NCBI GenBank assembly: GCA_965279165.1
Contig: OZ257140.1
Coordinates: 2,232,001-2,296,000, forward strand
Direction of reading: 5' to 3'
From: JBAYIE01 sp965279165
GTDB taxonomy: Bacteria; Bacteroidota; Bacteroidia; UKL13-3
DNA length: 64,000 nucleotides
The notes under the pieces were generated by a model. That model was not told the origin of the DNA. It saw only the letters and a program-made list of their open reading frames with translations, and did no database searches. Both the position numbers and the translations under genes were made by a program. This document shows positions 26,640 through 34,820 of this stretch, piece after piece. The number at the start of each line of letters is the position of its first letter. Position 1 is the first letter of the stretch.

Positions 26640-27234
26640 TTCTTTTAAGATGGATGCTGAATTGGTTGCGAATAACGTATGTATTGTTCGGTGTAATCTG
26701 TGTATTCTGTTGCTAAAAAAGTGATCAGCGGTCAGTCAAAAGTCATCAGTCATTGGTCAATGGTAGTTTTGTATTTTGGCTTCATGCCAAACAATAGCTC
26801 GTTTCAAATCTTTGCGTCCTTAAAAACATAGACAATGCTTTGTGTTCTTTGCGGTTAAAAATCTGTAGCTGAAAAGGGTTAAGGGGTCAGTGAACCGACA
26901 ACCGTGAACGGATAACGGTTAACAGTTAACAGTTAACAGATCACAGTGAACCGACAACAGTGAACTTTTAATTGCTTCATACCAATCATTAGCTCGTTTC
27001 AAATCTTTGCGTCCTTAAAAACATAGACAATGCTTTGTGTTCTTTGCGGCTAAAATCTGTAACTGAAAAGGGTTAAGGGGTCAATGAACCGACAACTGTG
27101 AACGGATAACGGATAACAGTTAATGGATCACGGATAACAGTTAACGGATCACAGTTAACGGATCACAGTTAACGTTAACGGATAACAGTTAACAGATAAC
27201 AGATAACAGATCACAGTGAACCGATGACCGCCAA
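26640..27234. repeat. repeat-rich noncoding stretch after parDE promoter
   Basis: A partial third copy of the 166-bp unit of 25613 begins near 26690. It is followed by a different unit (from tagctcgtttcaaatc) at 26795 and again at 26990, period about 195 bp. The last 300 bases are 7-8 bp variants of aacagttaacggatcac (about 26885-27232). No coding frame is credible. Confidence 0.8.
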
Positions 27235-27624
27235 CTATTTCCCTTTCAAATAATCAAGCACCGCATTAAAAATATTGCGTAGAAATTGAAGCAATACATC
27301 GTTGCCAAACCATATACTCATATAAAATAGATAGAGGATAAATAGACACAATAAAAAAGCCAATGTTACACCGGTAAATTTTCCACCGGCATTTTTACCG
27401 ATTCTGAAAATTCTTATGGCTGTACGTTCACTCCACCCATTGATATAGTGAAAGGCCGGATACAATAAAAAAACCAATACACATAATCCAATGGCGGTTG
27501 CCTTAACCGGATGTGCCATAAAACGCAGGCCCATTAAATAATCTGTAATCCTATCGGAGATTAAATTTACTGCAAGAATCGAAAGAATAAAAACGTACCA
27601 GTTAACGAGTTTTTTATAATTCAT
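27235..27624 (-). CDS. small membrane protein next to the AAA+ gene
   Basis: Integral membrane protein of 129 residues with three hydrophobic segments: about 8-33, 42-62 and 84-110. The loop between the second and third is basic (RTAIRIFRIGKNAGGK), so it should face the cytosol. No family recognised. It lies 35 bp downstream of the AAA+ gene on the same strand, so it is probably co-expressed and may be a membrane partner (inference). Confidence 0.7.
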   Translation of the reverse strand: MNYKKLVNWYVFILSILAVNLISDRITDYLMGLRFMAHPVKATAIGLCVLVFLLYPAFHYINGWSERTAIRIFRIGKNAGGKFTGVTLAFLLCLFILYLFYMSIWFGNDVLLQFLRNIFNAVLDYLKGK

Positions 27625-27659
27625 TTTACCCGTTTAAAATTTCATCAATAATTTCAACA

Positions 27660-30299
27660 TTATTTATTCTGTTGGTTTGTGTTCTGGTTATTTCCTTGGC
27701 GGTTAAATCCAATACTTGGCTTATCAGGGATGGCATTGTAATCCATTTTAAATTCCTGCAAATCCTCGATGGTTAACTGGTGAATCATATCGAGCGAACG
27801 TTCTTCGGGTTCGAGTTTTGCCAAACGCAGGTGTTGGTTTTTAATGGCTTCTTCCACAACTTTACGGACCTGACGTGCATTACCGAAAAATTTATTTCGG
27901 GTATTGAACTGAAATTCCATATAGTTTTTCAGATAGGTTTTTGCAACTTCCGTTGCGGTGATACTATTTCCTGCAAGCATTTTTATAGCGATATCAAATA
28001 ATTCTTGTGTTTGGTAATCGTCGAAATGATAAGACCGGTCGAAACGGGAATGCAATCCCGGATTGGACTCAAGGAATTGTTTCATGTTATCGGTATAACC
28101 GGCAACAATTACCACAATATCGCCACGGTTATCTTCCATCTTTTTAAGAATGGTTTCGATGGCTTCTTTACCGAAATCGTTTTCTCCTCCCTCACTTAAA
28201 GCATAGGCCTCATCAATAAATAAAACGCCACCCATTGCTTTATTCAACATTTCGTTGGTTTTAATAGCTGTCTGACCAACGTAACCACCAACCAAAGATT
28301 GACGATCGCATTCCACTAAATTACCTCTTTCTAAAATGCCGAGTGCCTTATAAATCTGTGCCAATAATCTTGCAACGGTTGTTTTTCCTGTGCCCGGATT
28401 TCCGGTAAATACCGAATGCAAGGAAAAGCTTTGACGTATATCTTTTCCGATTTCTTTATAAAAGCGAACGAGCTTAACCAACTCATCAATTTCATTTTTG
28501 ATATTGGTTAATCCAATCATGGAATGCAAAGCATGCAACGCAGATTTTAACAACTCTTCGTCGATAGGAATATCAGCGATGTTTTTGTTCTTGGCATTAA
28601 ATATTTTTTGAATATCTATTCCAAGGATAGTGGATAATGCTTCTTTATCGAGATTTTCAGGGTTTTCATGCTGCATCACCCTTAAGCCCATATTCATTTT
28701 TCCTTCATCGATTAACAAGTTAACATAGCGGGCATTGCCATATGATTTATCCCTGTCGCGATACGAATCTACCAGTTTTTTATACAACAACTCTCTGGCA
28801 TCCGGACTGAATTGTATCGAACGTTTGATAGCCGAGTAATCTGCAATACGCATCAAATCCTGAGGAGTATAATCCGGGAAATCATAGTACATATTAAAAC
28901 GCGATTTTAAACCGGGATTGGATTCCAGAAAATTGTTCATTTCTTCCGGATATCCGGCAACGATGATGGATAAATCCCCATCGCCATCGCTCATTTCTTT
29001 AAGTAAAATTTCAATGGCTTCTTTACCAAAATCTTTGGAGTCGTCGTTTTTACGTGCCAAGGCATACGCTTCATCAATAAATAAAATACCCCCTTTTGCT
29101 TTTTTAATTATCTCTTTGGTTTTGGGTGCGGTTTGACCGATATACTCTGCCACCAAATCCGAACGATCGGCCTCTACCACATGTCCTTTGCTTAGCATGC
29201 CCAATTCTTGGTAAATTTTACCCAGCATTTTCGCAACAGTTGTTTTGCCTGTTCCTGGGTTGCCGGTAAACACCGCATGTAAATTTATTTTGTCGGAATC
29301 ATCAAATCCTTTTTCTTTTCGAAGCTTTAAAAAATTGAGGTAGGTAGTGTATTCTTTTACCTTCATTTTAATTGAATCGAGCCCAATTAATGCGTCGAGT
29401 TCTTTTAAAACATGGTCAACATTGGAGCTTTCTGTTTTGCTTGATTCAGTTTTGCTTCGGGTTTTGATTTGCAGGTTTCGTGGTATATTTTTTTCTTCTA
29501 AAAAAACTTCCCCAACTTCAAACGGAACAGAAGCAATTATCTGATCCATAAACACGATGTCAACCGAATAAATGTCGGTTCCCCAGGTTCCTTTTTGGTC
29601 GGACCCCCAGCCTATCGAACATTCAAATAGGGTATCCTTGGTATTTACGTTAAATATTTTGTCGATAGTACCTTTTAATAATCCGGTATGGGTTTTAAAA
29701 TTGAAAAACAATTCGCAATTCCATGCATCTTCTGATTTAACAAGGTTTTCGGCATTCATTTCTACCCAAACATAGCGTGTTTCTTTGCCATTAAAGGAGG
29801 TAAGGTATTTTCGTTCTTTGATAGGAACATTCGAATCCGGTCCTTCATAAAGTTTGATATTTTGAATATTGAAGTAAGGATTTACAGTATCGGTTACAAT
29901 ACCCTGGTTTTCTACATAAAATATTTTTTCAGCAACAAAAACACTGTCTATCCATGCTTCCCAGCGGTAAATACCATTTTTCCAATAAGCTCCAGGTGTT
30001 TTTACCCCCCAACCTTCACGTATGTATACAATATTCTCATCCTTTCGTATTACCCTGTCGGCAACCAGATTGCAAATCTCCGTGCCGTTCACATGGTTCA
30101 CACATTTGAGGTTCATGCGCACGTCCCAGTCGTTTTCGTCGAATAGTTTATTATAAAAGGAAAGCTCACAATAAACAAAAGTACATTCGGCCTCATCGTA
30201 TACCAGGCGGTACTTTTTCTCGTTATTGGCAAGCCATTCAGTCGACCCAAATACCTTCAGATCTCTGAACTTATAATTAATGGGTTTTTCTTTGGCCAT
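27660..30299 (-). CDS. double AAA+ ATPase (CbbX/SpoVK type) with N-terminal beta domains
   Basis: Protein of 879 residues, no signal peptide. Two tandem AAA+ modules of the CbbX/SpoVK/EccA class: Walker A GNPGTGKTT at 346-354 and 633-641; Walker B ILFIDE at 405-410 and VLFIDE at 692-697; each followed by a VAGY ... NPGLxSRF sensor/Arg-finger stretch. The N-terminal 270 residues appear to be a duplicated beta-sandwich: units at about 30-130 and 160-265 share W, GWG and YxxxxxF positions. A Ser/Lys-rich linker (280-295) joins it to the ATPase part. The C-terminal tail is Asn/Gln-rich. CbbX-like ATPases remodel protein complexes; the target is unknown. No Rubisco or type VII gene is near, so neither role applies. 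Confidence 0.9.
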   Translation of the reverse strand: MAKEKPINYKFRDLKVFGSTEWLANNEKKYRLVYDEAECTFVYCELSFYNKLFDENDWDVRMNLKCVNHVNGTEICNLVADRVIRKDENIVYIREGWGVKTPGAYWKNGIYRWEAWIDSVFVAEKIFYVENQGIVTDTVNPYFNIQNIKLYEGPDSNVPIKERKYLTSFNGKETRYVWVEMNAENLVKSEDAWNCELFFNFKTHTGLLKGTIDKIFNVNTKDTLFECSIGWGSDQKGTWGTDIYSVDIVFMDQIIASVPFEVGEVFLEEKNIPRNLQIKTRSKTESSKTESSNVDHVLKELDALIGLDSIKMKVKEYTTYLNFLKLRKEKGFDDSDKINLHAVFTGNPGTGKTTVAKMLGKIYQELGMLSKGHVVEADRSDLVAEYIGQTAPKTKEIIKKAKGGILFIDEAYALARKNDDSKDFGKEAIEILLKEMSDGDGDLSIIVAGYPEEMNNFLESNPGLKSRFNMYYDFPDYTPQDLMRIADYSAIKRSIQFSPDARELLYKKLVDSYRDRDKSYGNARYVNLLIDEGKMNMGLRVMQHENPENLDKEALSTILGIDIQKIFNAKNKNIADIPIDEELLKSALHALHSMIGLTNIKNEIDELVKLVRFYKEIGKDIRQSFSLHSVFTGNPGTGKTTVARLLAQIYKALGILERGNLVECDRQSLVGGYVGQTAIKTNEMLNKAMGGVLFIDEAYALSEGGENDFGKEAIETILKKMEDNRGDIVVIVAGYTDNMKQFLESNPGLHSRFDRSYHFDDYQTQELFDIAIKMLAGNSITATEVAKTYLKNYMEFQFNTRNKFFGNARQVRKVVEEAIKNQHLRLAKLEPEERSLDMIHQLTIEDLQEFKMDYNAIPDKPSIGFNRQGNNQNTNQQNK

Positions 30300-30457
30300 A
30301 AACGTAGGTATTAAGGTTATTTCTCATAAGACTCTACAACGATACAAATGGTTATCATAAAATGGTAAAATTGTTATTCGCATAGCAAATCTTTATGCAC
30401 ACAAAGGAGAGGAGATTAGCGAATCTGTATAAAAAAATAAAAAAGAATGAATTCCAT
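30300..30457. other. AT-rich gap upstream of tRNA-Ser
   Basis: Divergent gap between the AAA+ gene and the tRNA promoter. I see no coding frame, repeat or clear minus-strand TAnnTTTG promoter element for the AAA+ gene. Confidence 0.4.
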
Positions 30458-30487
30458 TTGCAGAATAACGCGATATCCTTACATTTG
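30458..30487 (+). promoter_or_regulatory. promoter of the tRNA-Ser/tRNA-Pro unit
   Basis: TTG at 30458-30460, a 19-bp spacer and TACATTTG at 30480-30487 match the -33/-7 consensus. The tRNA-Ser begins 16 bp downstream. Confidence 0.75.
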
Positions 30488-30503
30488 CACTCCTTCAAAA
30501 AAG

Positions 30504-30592
30504 GGAGAGATGGGTGAGAGGCTGAAACCAGTAGTTTGCTAAACTGCCGTACGGGTCATTCTGTACCGCGGGTTCGAATCCCGCTCTCTCCG
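30504..30592 (+). tRNA. tRNA-Ser (GCU)
   Basis: 89-base class II tRNA. Acceptor GGAGAGA pairs with TCTCTCC. The anticodon stem GTAGT/ACTGC closes the loop TTGCTAA with anticodon GCT. A long variable arm (centred near 30550-30565) and T-arm GGTTCGAATCC follow. CCA is not encoded. Confidence 0.95.
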
Positions 30593-30719
30593 CCCTAAGC
30601 CGCCATAGCCTTGGCGAAGGCGGCACTCCTAATAATAACTTTTATAGTTATTTGGGATATGAAAATTGAACATTAAGTTGATTGATTTTTATAAGAGTGG
30701 AATTTTTGAAAGGAAGAAT

Positions 30720-30793
30720 CGGGGTGTAGCGTAGCCTGGTATCGCGCCACATTTGGGATGTGGAGGTCGTAGGTTCAAATCCTGCCACCCCGA
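30720..30793 (+). tRNA. tRNA-Pro (UGG)
   Basis: 74-base tRNA. Acceptor CGGGGTG pairs with CACCCCG, the anticodon stem is CCACA/TGTGG, and loop TTTGGGA carries anticodon TGG. T arm with GGTTCAAATCC. CCA is not encoded. It follows tRNA-Ser by 127 bp and ends four bases before a terminator. Confidence 0.95.
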
Positions 30794-30795
30794 CT

Positions 30796-30827
30796 AAATC
30801 CGACACTGAAAGGGGTCGGATTTTTTT
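30796..30827 (+). terminator. intrinsic terminator of tRNA-Pro
   Basis: aaatccgac (30796-30804) pairs with gtcggattt (30815-30823) and is followed by a T-run. The right arm and T-run also form the left half of a larger palindrome with 30850-30882. Confidence 0.88.
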
Positions 30828-30882
30828 ATACCCAAAAATGATTGAGCTTGCTCAAAATCATTTTTGGGTATAAAAAAATCGA
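30815..30882. repeat. large imperfect palindrome after tRNA-Pro
   Basis: The stretch gtcggattttttta ... cccaaaaatgattgagc (30815-30847) is mirrored by gctcaaaatcatttttggg ... aaaaaaatcgac (30850-30882) with a two-base loop and small bulges. It joins the tRNA-Pro terminator to the first unit of the tandem array, as if the terminator region had been copied in inverted orientation. Confidence 0.85.
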
Positions 30883-31290
30883 CGCTCGTGCAACGAGCGG
30901 GATTTAGTTGTTGAATCCCCCCCTTAGGATTATTTAAATCCTGCTTGCTCAAAATCATTTTTGGGTATAAAAAAATCGACGCTCGTGCAACGAGCGGGAT
31001 TTAGTTGTTGAATCCCCCCCTTAGGATTATCCAAATCCTGCTTGCTCAATCATTTTTGGGCATAAAAAAATCGACGCTCGTGCAACGAGCGGGATTTAGT
31101 TGTCAATTACCCCCCTTAGGATTATCCAAATCCTGCTTGCTCAATCATTTTTGGGCATAAAAAAATCGACGCTCGTGCAACGAGCGGGATTTAGTTGTTG
31201 AATCCCCCCTTTAGGATTATTTAAATCCTGATTGCTCAAAATTATTTTTGTACGCAAAAAAATCTATAACTGAGATAGTTGTTGATGGAT
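30850..31290 (-). repeat. tandem array of 95-97 bp terminator-like units
   Basis: Four well-conserved units and one decayed unit. Each holds a perfect 7-bp stem with a three-base loop, cgctcgtgcaacgagcg, at 30883-30899, 30980-30996, 31075-31091 and 31170-31186 (spacings 97, 95, 95). On the minus strand every hairpin is followed by tcgattttttt, the layout of an intrinsic terminator. The fifth unit (31200-31290) keeps the flanks but not the stem. A second small stem, aggatt/aatcct, lies between units. No spacer variation and no cas genes, so it is not CRISPR. Confidence 0.88.
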
Positions 31291-31419
31291 TTAGTTGTCA
31301 AATTCTTTTCTAATTACACCTAATCAATTTTGATCTTAATAATTCAGAAGAATGGTTCATTTTATGGTGTTTATATCCAAATTCAAACTTAAATTGCCCC
31401 TTATTTGTTCCATTATAAG

Positions 31420-32499
31420 ATGATCAACCACGAAAATGTATTAAAAGCCTTGTCAACGGTAATAGAACCAGACTTACACAAGGATTTGGTTACCCTTAAT
31501 ATGATTAAGGATTTAGAAGTTAATGAATCTGAAATTTCTTTTAAAATCGAATTAACTACTCCCGCTTGTCCGTTAAAAGAAAAGATGGAGAACGATTGTC
31601 GCGCAGCCATAGCATTGCTTTCAGCAGATGTATTGGTTAAAATTGAAATGACTGCCAATGTCTCTACTAACCGTTCCGATAAATTGGTTTTGCCGGGAGT
31701 TAGAAACATAATTGCTGTAGTTTCAGGCAAAGGTGGTGTTGGAAAATCAACTGTTGCTTCCAATCTTGCTATTGCTTTGTCGGAAACCGGAGCCAAAGTT
31801 GGTTTACTGGATGCAGATATTCATGGTCCATCCATGCCAACTATGTTTGGAATCGATGAAACTCCTTATATGCGCGAGGAAAACGGCAAAAATATCATGA
31901 TACCAATTGAACGTCATGGCATTAAACTAATGTCTATTGGCTTTTTAATCAACCCGGATCAAGCGGTTGTTTGGCGCGGACCAATGATATCATCTGCCTT
32001 GCGACAGTTTGTGAGTGAAACGGATTGGGGAGAACTCGATTATTTGGTTTTAGATATGCCTCCCGGAACCGGAGATATTCATTTAACGATGATGCAAATT
32101 GTACCGTTAACCGGAGTGGTTATCGTAACAACCCCACAGGAAGTTGCCTTAACCGATGCAATCAAGGCAGCCGCTATGTTTGATATGATGCCGGTTAAAG
32201 TTCCAATTTTGGGAGTGATTGAAAACATGAGTTGGTTTACTCCCGCTGAATTGCCGAATAATAAATACCTCATTTTTGGTGAAGGTGGTGGACAAAAACT
32301 AGCAACAAAGTTTGGAATCGAATTGCTTGGTCAAGTACCGTTGGTAATGAGTGTGAGAGATGGGGCCGACAAAGGTATGCCTGCCATGATGGATAAAGCC
32401 AATGAGACGTACAACGACTTTATGCAAATTGCAGGAAGAGTTGCCCAACAATTATCTATCTTAAATAGTAACAAGGAAACTGTGAATGCAAATGGTTGA
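31420..32499 (+). CDS. mrp: Mrp/NBP35-type iron-sulfur carrier ATPase
   Basis: P-loop ATPase of 359 residues that carries or inserts Fe-S clusters. An N-terminal MIP18/DUF59-like domain (about 1-80) is followed by the deviant Walker A GKGGVGKST (103-111), MPPGTGDIHLT, and GVIENMSWFTP. The CxxC that binds the bridging cluster in enteric Mrp is absent after ENMSWF; here the loop reads TPAELPNNKYLIFGEGGG. I recall this form as usual in Bacteroidota Mrp. The frame extends to a TTG at 31405, but the ATG at 31420 is natural. It overlaps the NifU-like gene by 14 bp. Confidence 0.94.
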   Translation: MINHENVLKALSTVIEPDLHKDLVTLNMIKDLEVNESEISFKIELTTPACPLKEKMENDCRAAIALLSADVLVKIEMTANVSTNRSDKLVLPGVRNIIAVVSGKGGVGKSTVASNLAIALSETGAKVGLLDADIHGPSMPTMFGIDETPYMREENGKNIMIPIERHGIKLMSIGFLINPDQAVVWRGPMISSALRQFVSETDWGELDYLVLDMPPGTGDIHLTMMQIVPLTGVVIVTTPQEVALTDAIKAAAMFDMMPVKVPILGVIENMSWFTPAELPNNKYLIFGEGGGQKLATKFGIELLGQVPLVMSVRDGADKGMPAMMDKANETYNDFMQIAGRVAQQLSILNSNKETVNANG

Positions 32500-32743
32500 G
32501 AATACAATGACTACGGAAATGATACAAAAAATTGAAATCGCTTTAAATAGTATGCGGCCATTTCTGCAAGCTGATGGAGGTGATGTGGAGTTGGTTGAGG
32601 TTACCGAAGATATGGAAGTAAGGCTAAGGCTGATTGGCAATTGCAGCAATTGTAATATGAGTCATATGACGATGAAAGCCGGAATTGAAAACGGACTTAA
32701 GAATGCTATTCCACAAATTAAAAACGTAGTAGCAATCAATTAA
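32486..32743 (+). CDS. NifU C-terminal domain protein
   Basis: Fe-S scaffold or carrier of 85 residues, corresponding to the NifU C-terminal domain. The cluster ligands are in GNCSNCNMSHMTMKAGIE (CxxC). It begins inside the end of mrp, so translation is probably coupled, and both would act in cluster transfer. Later in-frame ATGs at 32492 and 32507 are also possible starts; the last removes the overlap. Confidence 0.93.
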   Translation: MQMVENTMTTEMIQKIEIALNSMRPFLQADGGDVELVEVTEDMEVRLRLIGNCSNCNMSHMTMKAGIENGLKNAIPQIKNVVAIN

Positions 32744-32747
32744 CCCT

Positions 32748-32789
32748 GCCAATCATTCATCATTCAACATTCATAATTCATAATTCCCC
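32748..32789. repeat. 8-bp period repeat (attcataa type)
   Basis: About five imperfect copies of an octamer related to cattcata or attcataa fill the gap between the NifU-like gene and the amidotransferase gene. Confidence 0.7.
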
Positions 32790-33362
32790 ATGAACGTTCT
32801 TTTGATCGATAATCTCGACTCTTTTAGTTATCTTATAAAAGATTATCTAGATCAATGTGGTGCGAACACGCAAGTGGTAAGAAGTGATTCGGATTTATTA
32901 AAAGTAAAATACCAATCGTTTGATGCAATTGTTGTTGGTCCGGGACCGGGAACACCTGATAAAACAGGTAATCTAATGGGTTTTATAGAGTTAGCTGTAC
33001 AACATAAACCGGTATTGGGAATTTGCCTTGGTCATCAAGCAATTGGATTACACTTTGGCGCGGATTTGCATAAGGCCATTCGTCCGATGCACGGTAAAGT
33101 AGAAAAGATAAACCATACAAAGGATGTTTTATTTGATGGTTTAGATGATAATTTTGAAGCAACAAGGTACCATTCCTTAATCGTTGACAATATCCCGGAA
33201 AGTATTGATATAACTGCCTATTCAAAGGAAGGGGAAGTAATGGGTATCCACCATAAAAGATTACCAGTTTGGGGTATTCAGTTCCATCCCGAATCCTGTA
33301 AAACCATCCATGGTATTAAGATAATTGAAAATTTTTTATGCCTGGCAGGGAATAAGTATTAG
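32790..33362 (+). CDS. PabA/TrpG-type glutamine amidotransferase
   Basis: Class I glutamine amidotransferase of 190 residues that supplies ammonia to anthranilate or aminodeoxychorismate synthase. The nucleophile is C79 in GICLGHQAIG, and the partners H166 and E168 are in QFHPES. The opening VLLIDNLDSFSYLIKDYL is characteristic. No trpE or pabB lies beside it, so whether it serves tryptophan or folate synthesis is open. Confidence 0.94.
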   Translation: MNVLLIDNLDSFSYLIKDYLDQCGANTQVVRSDSDLLKVKYQSFDAIVVGPGPGTPDKTGNLMGFIELAVQHKPVLGICLGHQAIGLHFGADLHKAIRPMHGKVEKINHTKDVLFDGLDDNFEATRYHSLIVDNIPESIDITAYSKEGEVMGIHHKRLPVWGIQFHPESCKTIHGIKIIENFLCLAGNKY

Positions 33363-33371
33363 GAATGTTAT

Positions 33372-33379
33372 TATATTTG
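33372..33379 (+). promoter_or_regulatory. -7 element upstream of the alpha/beta hydrolase gene
   Basis: TATATTTG matches TAnnTTTG and lies 22 bp before the hydrolase ATG. No -33 TTG is found at the usual spacing. Confidence 0.4.
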
Positions 33380-33401
33380 GTTTGTAGCATACATCCGTTG
33401 A

Positions 33402-34169
33402 ATGGAAATAAACATTAGGCAAGAAGGAAAATTCAAATACATAGAAGAAGGCGAAGGTGAAGTTTTGCTGCTGCTTCATGGATTATTCGGAGCGTTGAGT
33501 AATTGGAAAGATGTGCTCAACTTTTATTCGAAAAAGTATAAAGTGGTTATTCCATTAATGCCCATATTCGAGATGAATGTTTTGACCTTAAGCGTTGAGT
33601 CACTCGCAGGATTTATCCATGATTTTGTTACATATAAAGGGTATACAAAATTAAATTTATTGGGTAATTCGTTGGGGGGACACGTTGCGTTGGTATACAT
33701 AAAGAATCATCCGCAATTGGTAAATTCTTTAGTACTTACAGGCAGTTCAGGTTTGTACGAAAATGCATTTGGAGAAAGTTATCCCAAAAAAGGAGATAAA
33801 GATTATTTACGCGAACGAATCAGTTTAACTTTTTATGATCCCAAGGCTACAACCGACGAGTTGGTAGATGAAATATACGAAACCCTGAAAGATAAAATGA
33901 AGGTGCTAAGTCTGTTGAAAATTGCAAAATCAGCAATCCGACACAACATGCGCAAGGATATTCCATTAATGAATTTGCCGGTTTGTTTAATCTGGGGAAA
34001 AAATGATAATGTAACTCCGGTAGCAGTTGGAGAAGAGTTTCATCAACTATTGCCAAACTCCGAATTACATTTGCTCGACCATTGTGGTCATGCCCCGATG
34101 ATGGAAAAACCACAGGAATTCAACGAGATTTCTTTTGGATTTTATCAACGGATATTTCAAAAAGTATGA
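33402..34169 (+). CDS. alpha/beta hydrolase
   Basis: Cytosolic alpha/beta-hydrolase of 255 residues. Oxyanion region HGLFGALSNW (26-35); nucleophile elbow GNSLGG with S90; acid in WGKNDNVTP; His in DHCGHAPMMEKP near the end. It resembles esterases and C-C hydrolases; the substrate is unknown. The stop overlaps the start of the CBS gene in ATGA, so the genes are coupled. It heads the run through CBS, nadK and the envelope genes. Confidence 0.9.
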   Translation: MEINIRQEGKFKYIEEGEGEVLLLLHGLFGALSNWKDVLNFYSKKYKVVIPLMPIFEMNVLTLSVESLAGFIHDFVTYKGYTKLNLLGNSLGGHVALVYIKNHPQLVNSLVLTGSSGLYENAFGESYPKKGDKDYLRERISLTFYDPKATTDELVDEIYETLKDKMKVLSLLKIAKSAIRHNMRKDIPLMNLPVCLIWGKNDNVTPVAVGEEFHQLLPNSELHLLDHCGHAPMMEKPQEFNEISFGFYQRIFQKV

Positions 34170-34819
34170 TAGCGGCAGATTTGATATCCACCCGGCTTTT
34201 TCCTTTGAAAAAGAATGATACAGTTGAAAATGCTTTGATTCTTATGCAGGATTGGCAAGTTTATCAGTTGCCTGTAGTGGAAGGTGGAAAGGTAATCGGA
34301 ACATGCGATTCGCAGAATTTACTAAAGCAGAAAAAGTCAGATAAGATTATTCATCACCTGAATAAATTGCAGGTTTTCATACATCCAAACCAGCATCTTT
34401 TCGAAATAATTAAGTTGTTTTCAGAGCTTCAACTAAATACCATAACAGTAGTTGATGAAGAAATATTTTTAGGTATTATTTCCGGCGTTGAATTACTCGA
34501 AGCATACAAAAAGTCGAGCCTGTCGCAGCCGGGTGCAATCATCAAATTGCAAATGCCGTCCCGTAATTATTCTCTTACCGAAATATCAAGATTGGTTGAA
34601 TCAAACGACGTAAAAATATTGCATTTGTTTATTGCTTCTGTTGGCGATGAGGATGGTCATATCGAACTATCCCTAAAACTAAATAGCAACGAAATTAAAA
34701 ATGTGTTAACTACCCTCGAAAGATATAATTATCAAATTACGGGTGTATATAATGCTGCTTCGATGGATGATAGCTTTAAATCCAGATTTGAAAACCTGAT
34801 TAAATACCTGAATAGTTAA
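34166..34819 (+). CDS. CBS-pair protein with ACT-like C-terminus
   Basis: Cytosolic regulatory protein of 217 residues. Two CBS motifs (about 1-120: LKKNDTVENALILMQD and FIHPNQHLFEIIKLFSEL) and then an ACT-like domain (about 125-200: SRNYSLTEISRLVESNDVK). Such proteins sense nucleotides or amino acids. The start ATG at 34166 overlaps the previous stop and gives an exact CBS beginning; a longer frame to 34082 only shadows the hydrolase gene. nadK starts one base after its stop. In other Bacteroidota I recall CBS, nadK and uppS/bamA in the same order. Confidence 0.88.
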   Translation: MIAADLISTRLFPLKKNDTVENALILMQDWQVYQLPVVEGGKVIGTCDSQNLLKQKKSDKIIHHLNKLQVFIHPNQHLFEIIKLFSELQLNTITVVDEEIFLGIISGVELLEAYKKSSLSQPGAIIKLQMPSRNYSLTEISRLVESNDVKILHLFIASVGDEDGHIELSLKLNSNEIKNVLTTLERYNYQITGVYNAASMDDSFKSRFENLIKYLNS

Positions 34820-34820
34820 G

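Noticed and set aside
27660..30299. Rubisco activase or type VII secretion EccA
   Set aside because: Only the AAA+ class matches. No Rubisco, ESX or EccB-E gene is nearby, and the N-terminal part is not the EccA TPR domain.
30850..31290. CRISPR-like array
   Set aside because: The units are contiguous 95-97 bp repeats without unique spacers, the conserved hairpin is part of each unit, and no cas gene is present.
31405..31419. TTG start for Mrp
   Set aside because: The ATG at 31420 gives the natural beginning of the DUF59-like domain.
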